NCBI GenBank assembly: GCA_026874595.1
Contig: CM049306.1
Coordinates: 33,868,019-33,932,018, forward strand
DNA length: 64,000 nt
Source of the DNA: Sipunculus nudus
Lineage: Eukaryota; Annelida; Sipuncula; Golfingiida; Sipunculidae
Reading direction: 5' to 3'
Part shown: piece after piece, positions 63,735 through 64,000 of the stretch
How positions within the stretch are numbered: position 1 is the first letter of the stretch
How the letters are laid out: each line of letters opens with the position of its first letter
Translations under genes and position numbers: made by a program
The notes under the pieces: model-generated
Seen by the model: the letters and a program-made list of their open reading frames with translations, nothing else
Told to the model about the DNA's origin: nothing
The model's database searches: none

Positions 63735-64000
63735 GACTGGCGAAGTATTCACGATGGGAAAAAAAACGGATCGTCGTAAGACCTCTCCAAATTATAGATG
63801 GCCGAAAATCGACGAAGTTCGCAGAGCATCACGATGGGTCGCGACCATAAACACTGCCTCGCGAAAGCTTCGCCAGATCGTCAGAAATTCTAATGCTTGC
63901 ATTGAAATTTGGTCGCAAAGTTGCCCAGCATCAAAAGGGGTCGCGACCATGTACACTGCCTCGCAAAAGTTTCGCCAGATCGTCAAAAATTCCAATGCTT
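63735..64000. repeat. 102-bp tandem repeat running off the window
   Basis: GGGTCGCGACCAT, ACACTGCCTCGC, AAAG-TTCGCCAGATCGTCA and AATGCTT recur with a 102-bp offset (63836 and 63938). A more degenerate unit begins near 63735. The period is a multiple of three, and the minus strand is open across both units (34-aa repeat beginning EFLTIWR and containing EAV-MVAT). Whether this is a repeat-protein exon or satellite cannot be decided without the sequence to the right. Confidence 0.85.

Overview
The window is an AT-rich, gene-poor, repeat-dense stretch of animal nuclear DNA. The likely source is a marine mollusc, probably a bivalve. That call is inference. It rests on the combination of a Helitron-like element carrying 180-bp satellite monomers between GC-rich TGCCCC hairpins, a tRNA-derived SINE with a GGTTCGATCCC B box, a decayed non-LTR retrotransposon, several MITE families, and many long (TA)n, (GA)n and poly-G tracts. 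I see no bacterial operon, rRNA gene, intact tRNA gene, CRISPR array or intact multi-exon host gene. Nearly all open frames are short and unsupported. The window therefore looks intergenic or deep-intronic.

Layout. 1-1383 is plain AT-rich sequence. 1384-9034 is one continuous 7.65-kb minisatellite of 31-bp monomers with kilobase-scale higher-order duplications. 9490-9826 is a Tourist/PIF-Harbinger-like MITE with a TAA target duplication; a second, diverged copy lies at 60209-60512 with a TTA duplication. 11200-11919 (minus) is the wreck of a LINE reverse transcriptase. 13331-13802 is a 239-bp tandem duplication. 18025-22344 holds two interleaved repeat families in the order A1-B1-A2-B2: a 1.2-kb family carrying GGACTCG-type microsatellite, and a 357-bp family with three contiguous AGGTCA-type hexamers. 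Diverged copies of family A recur at 59060-59470 and, inverted, at 60665-61140. 27841-28053, 43215-43396 and 57218-57430 are hAT-like short elements beginning CAG-GGCGGATCC. 32289-35666 is a 3.4-kb element with 13-bp inverted termini flanked by TTAA, and with a CRE palindrome in each subterminal region. 42820-43178 is the only stretch that looks at all like a host first exon: a spliceable 71-bp intron, then ATG and 61 codons. 44308-44381 is a perfect 21-bp hairpin bracketed by a 12-bp direct repeat.

48119-49365 and 51316-51900 are old tandem duplications. 52349-54766 is the Helitron-like element; its seven 180-bp monomers are organised as a 540-bp trimer repeat. 59975-60163 is the SINE (minus). 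62639-63305 is a nested foldback element whose arms are minisatellites of TTCCCTCGCGAT-type units. The window ends inside a 102-bp tandem repeat whose length is a multiple of three.

Nothing here shows genes acting together. The biology on view is repeat birth and spread: satellite expansion inside mobile elements, palindrome formation, and duplication of non-autonomous transposons. Family assignments are from motif recognition and target-site duplications only; no database search was possible.
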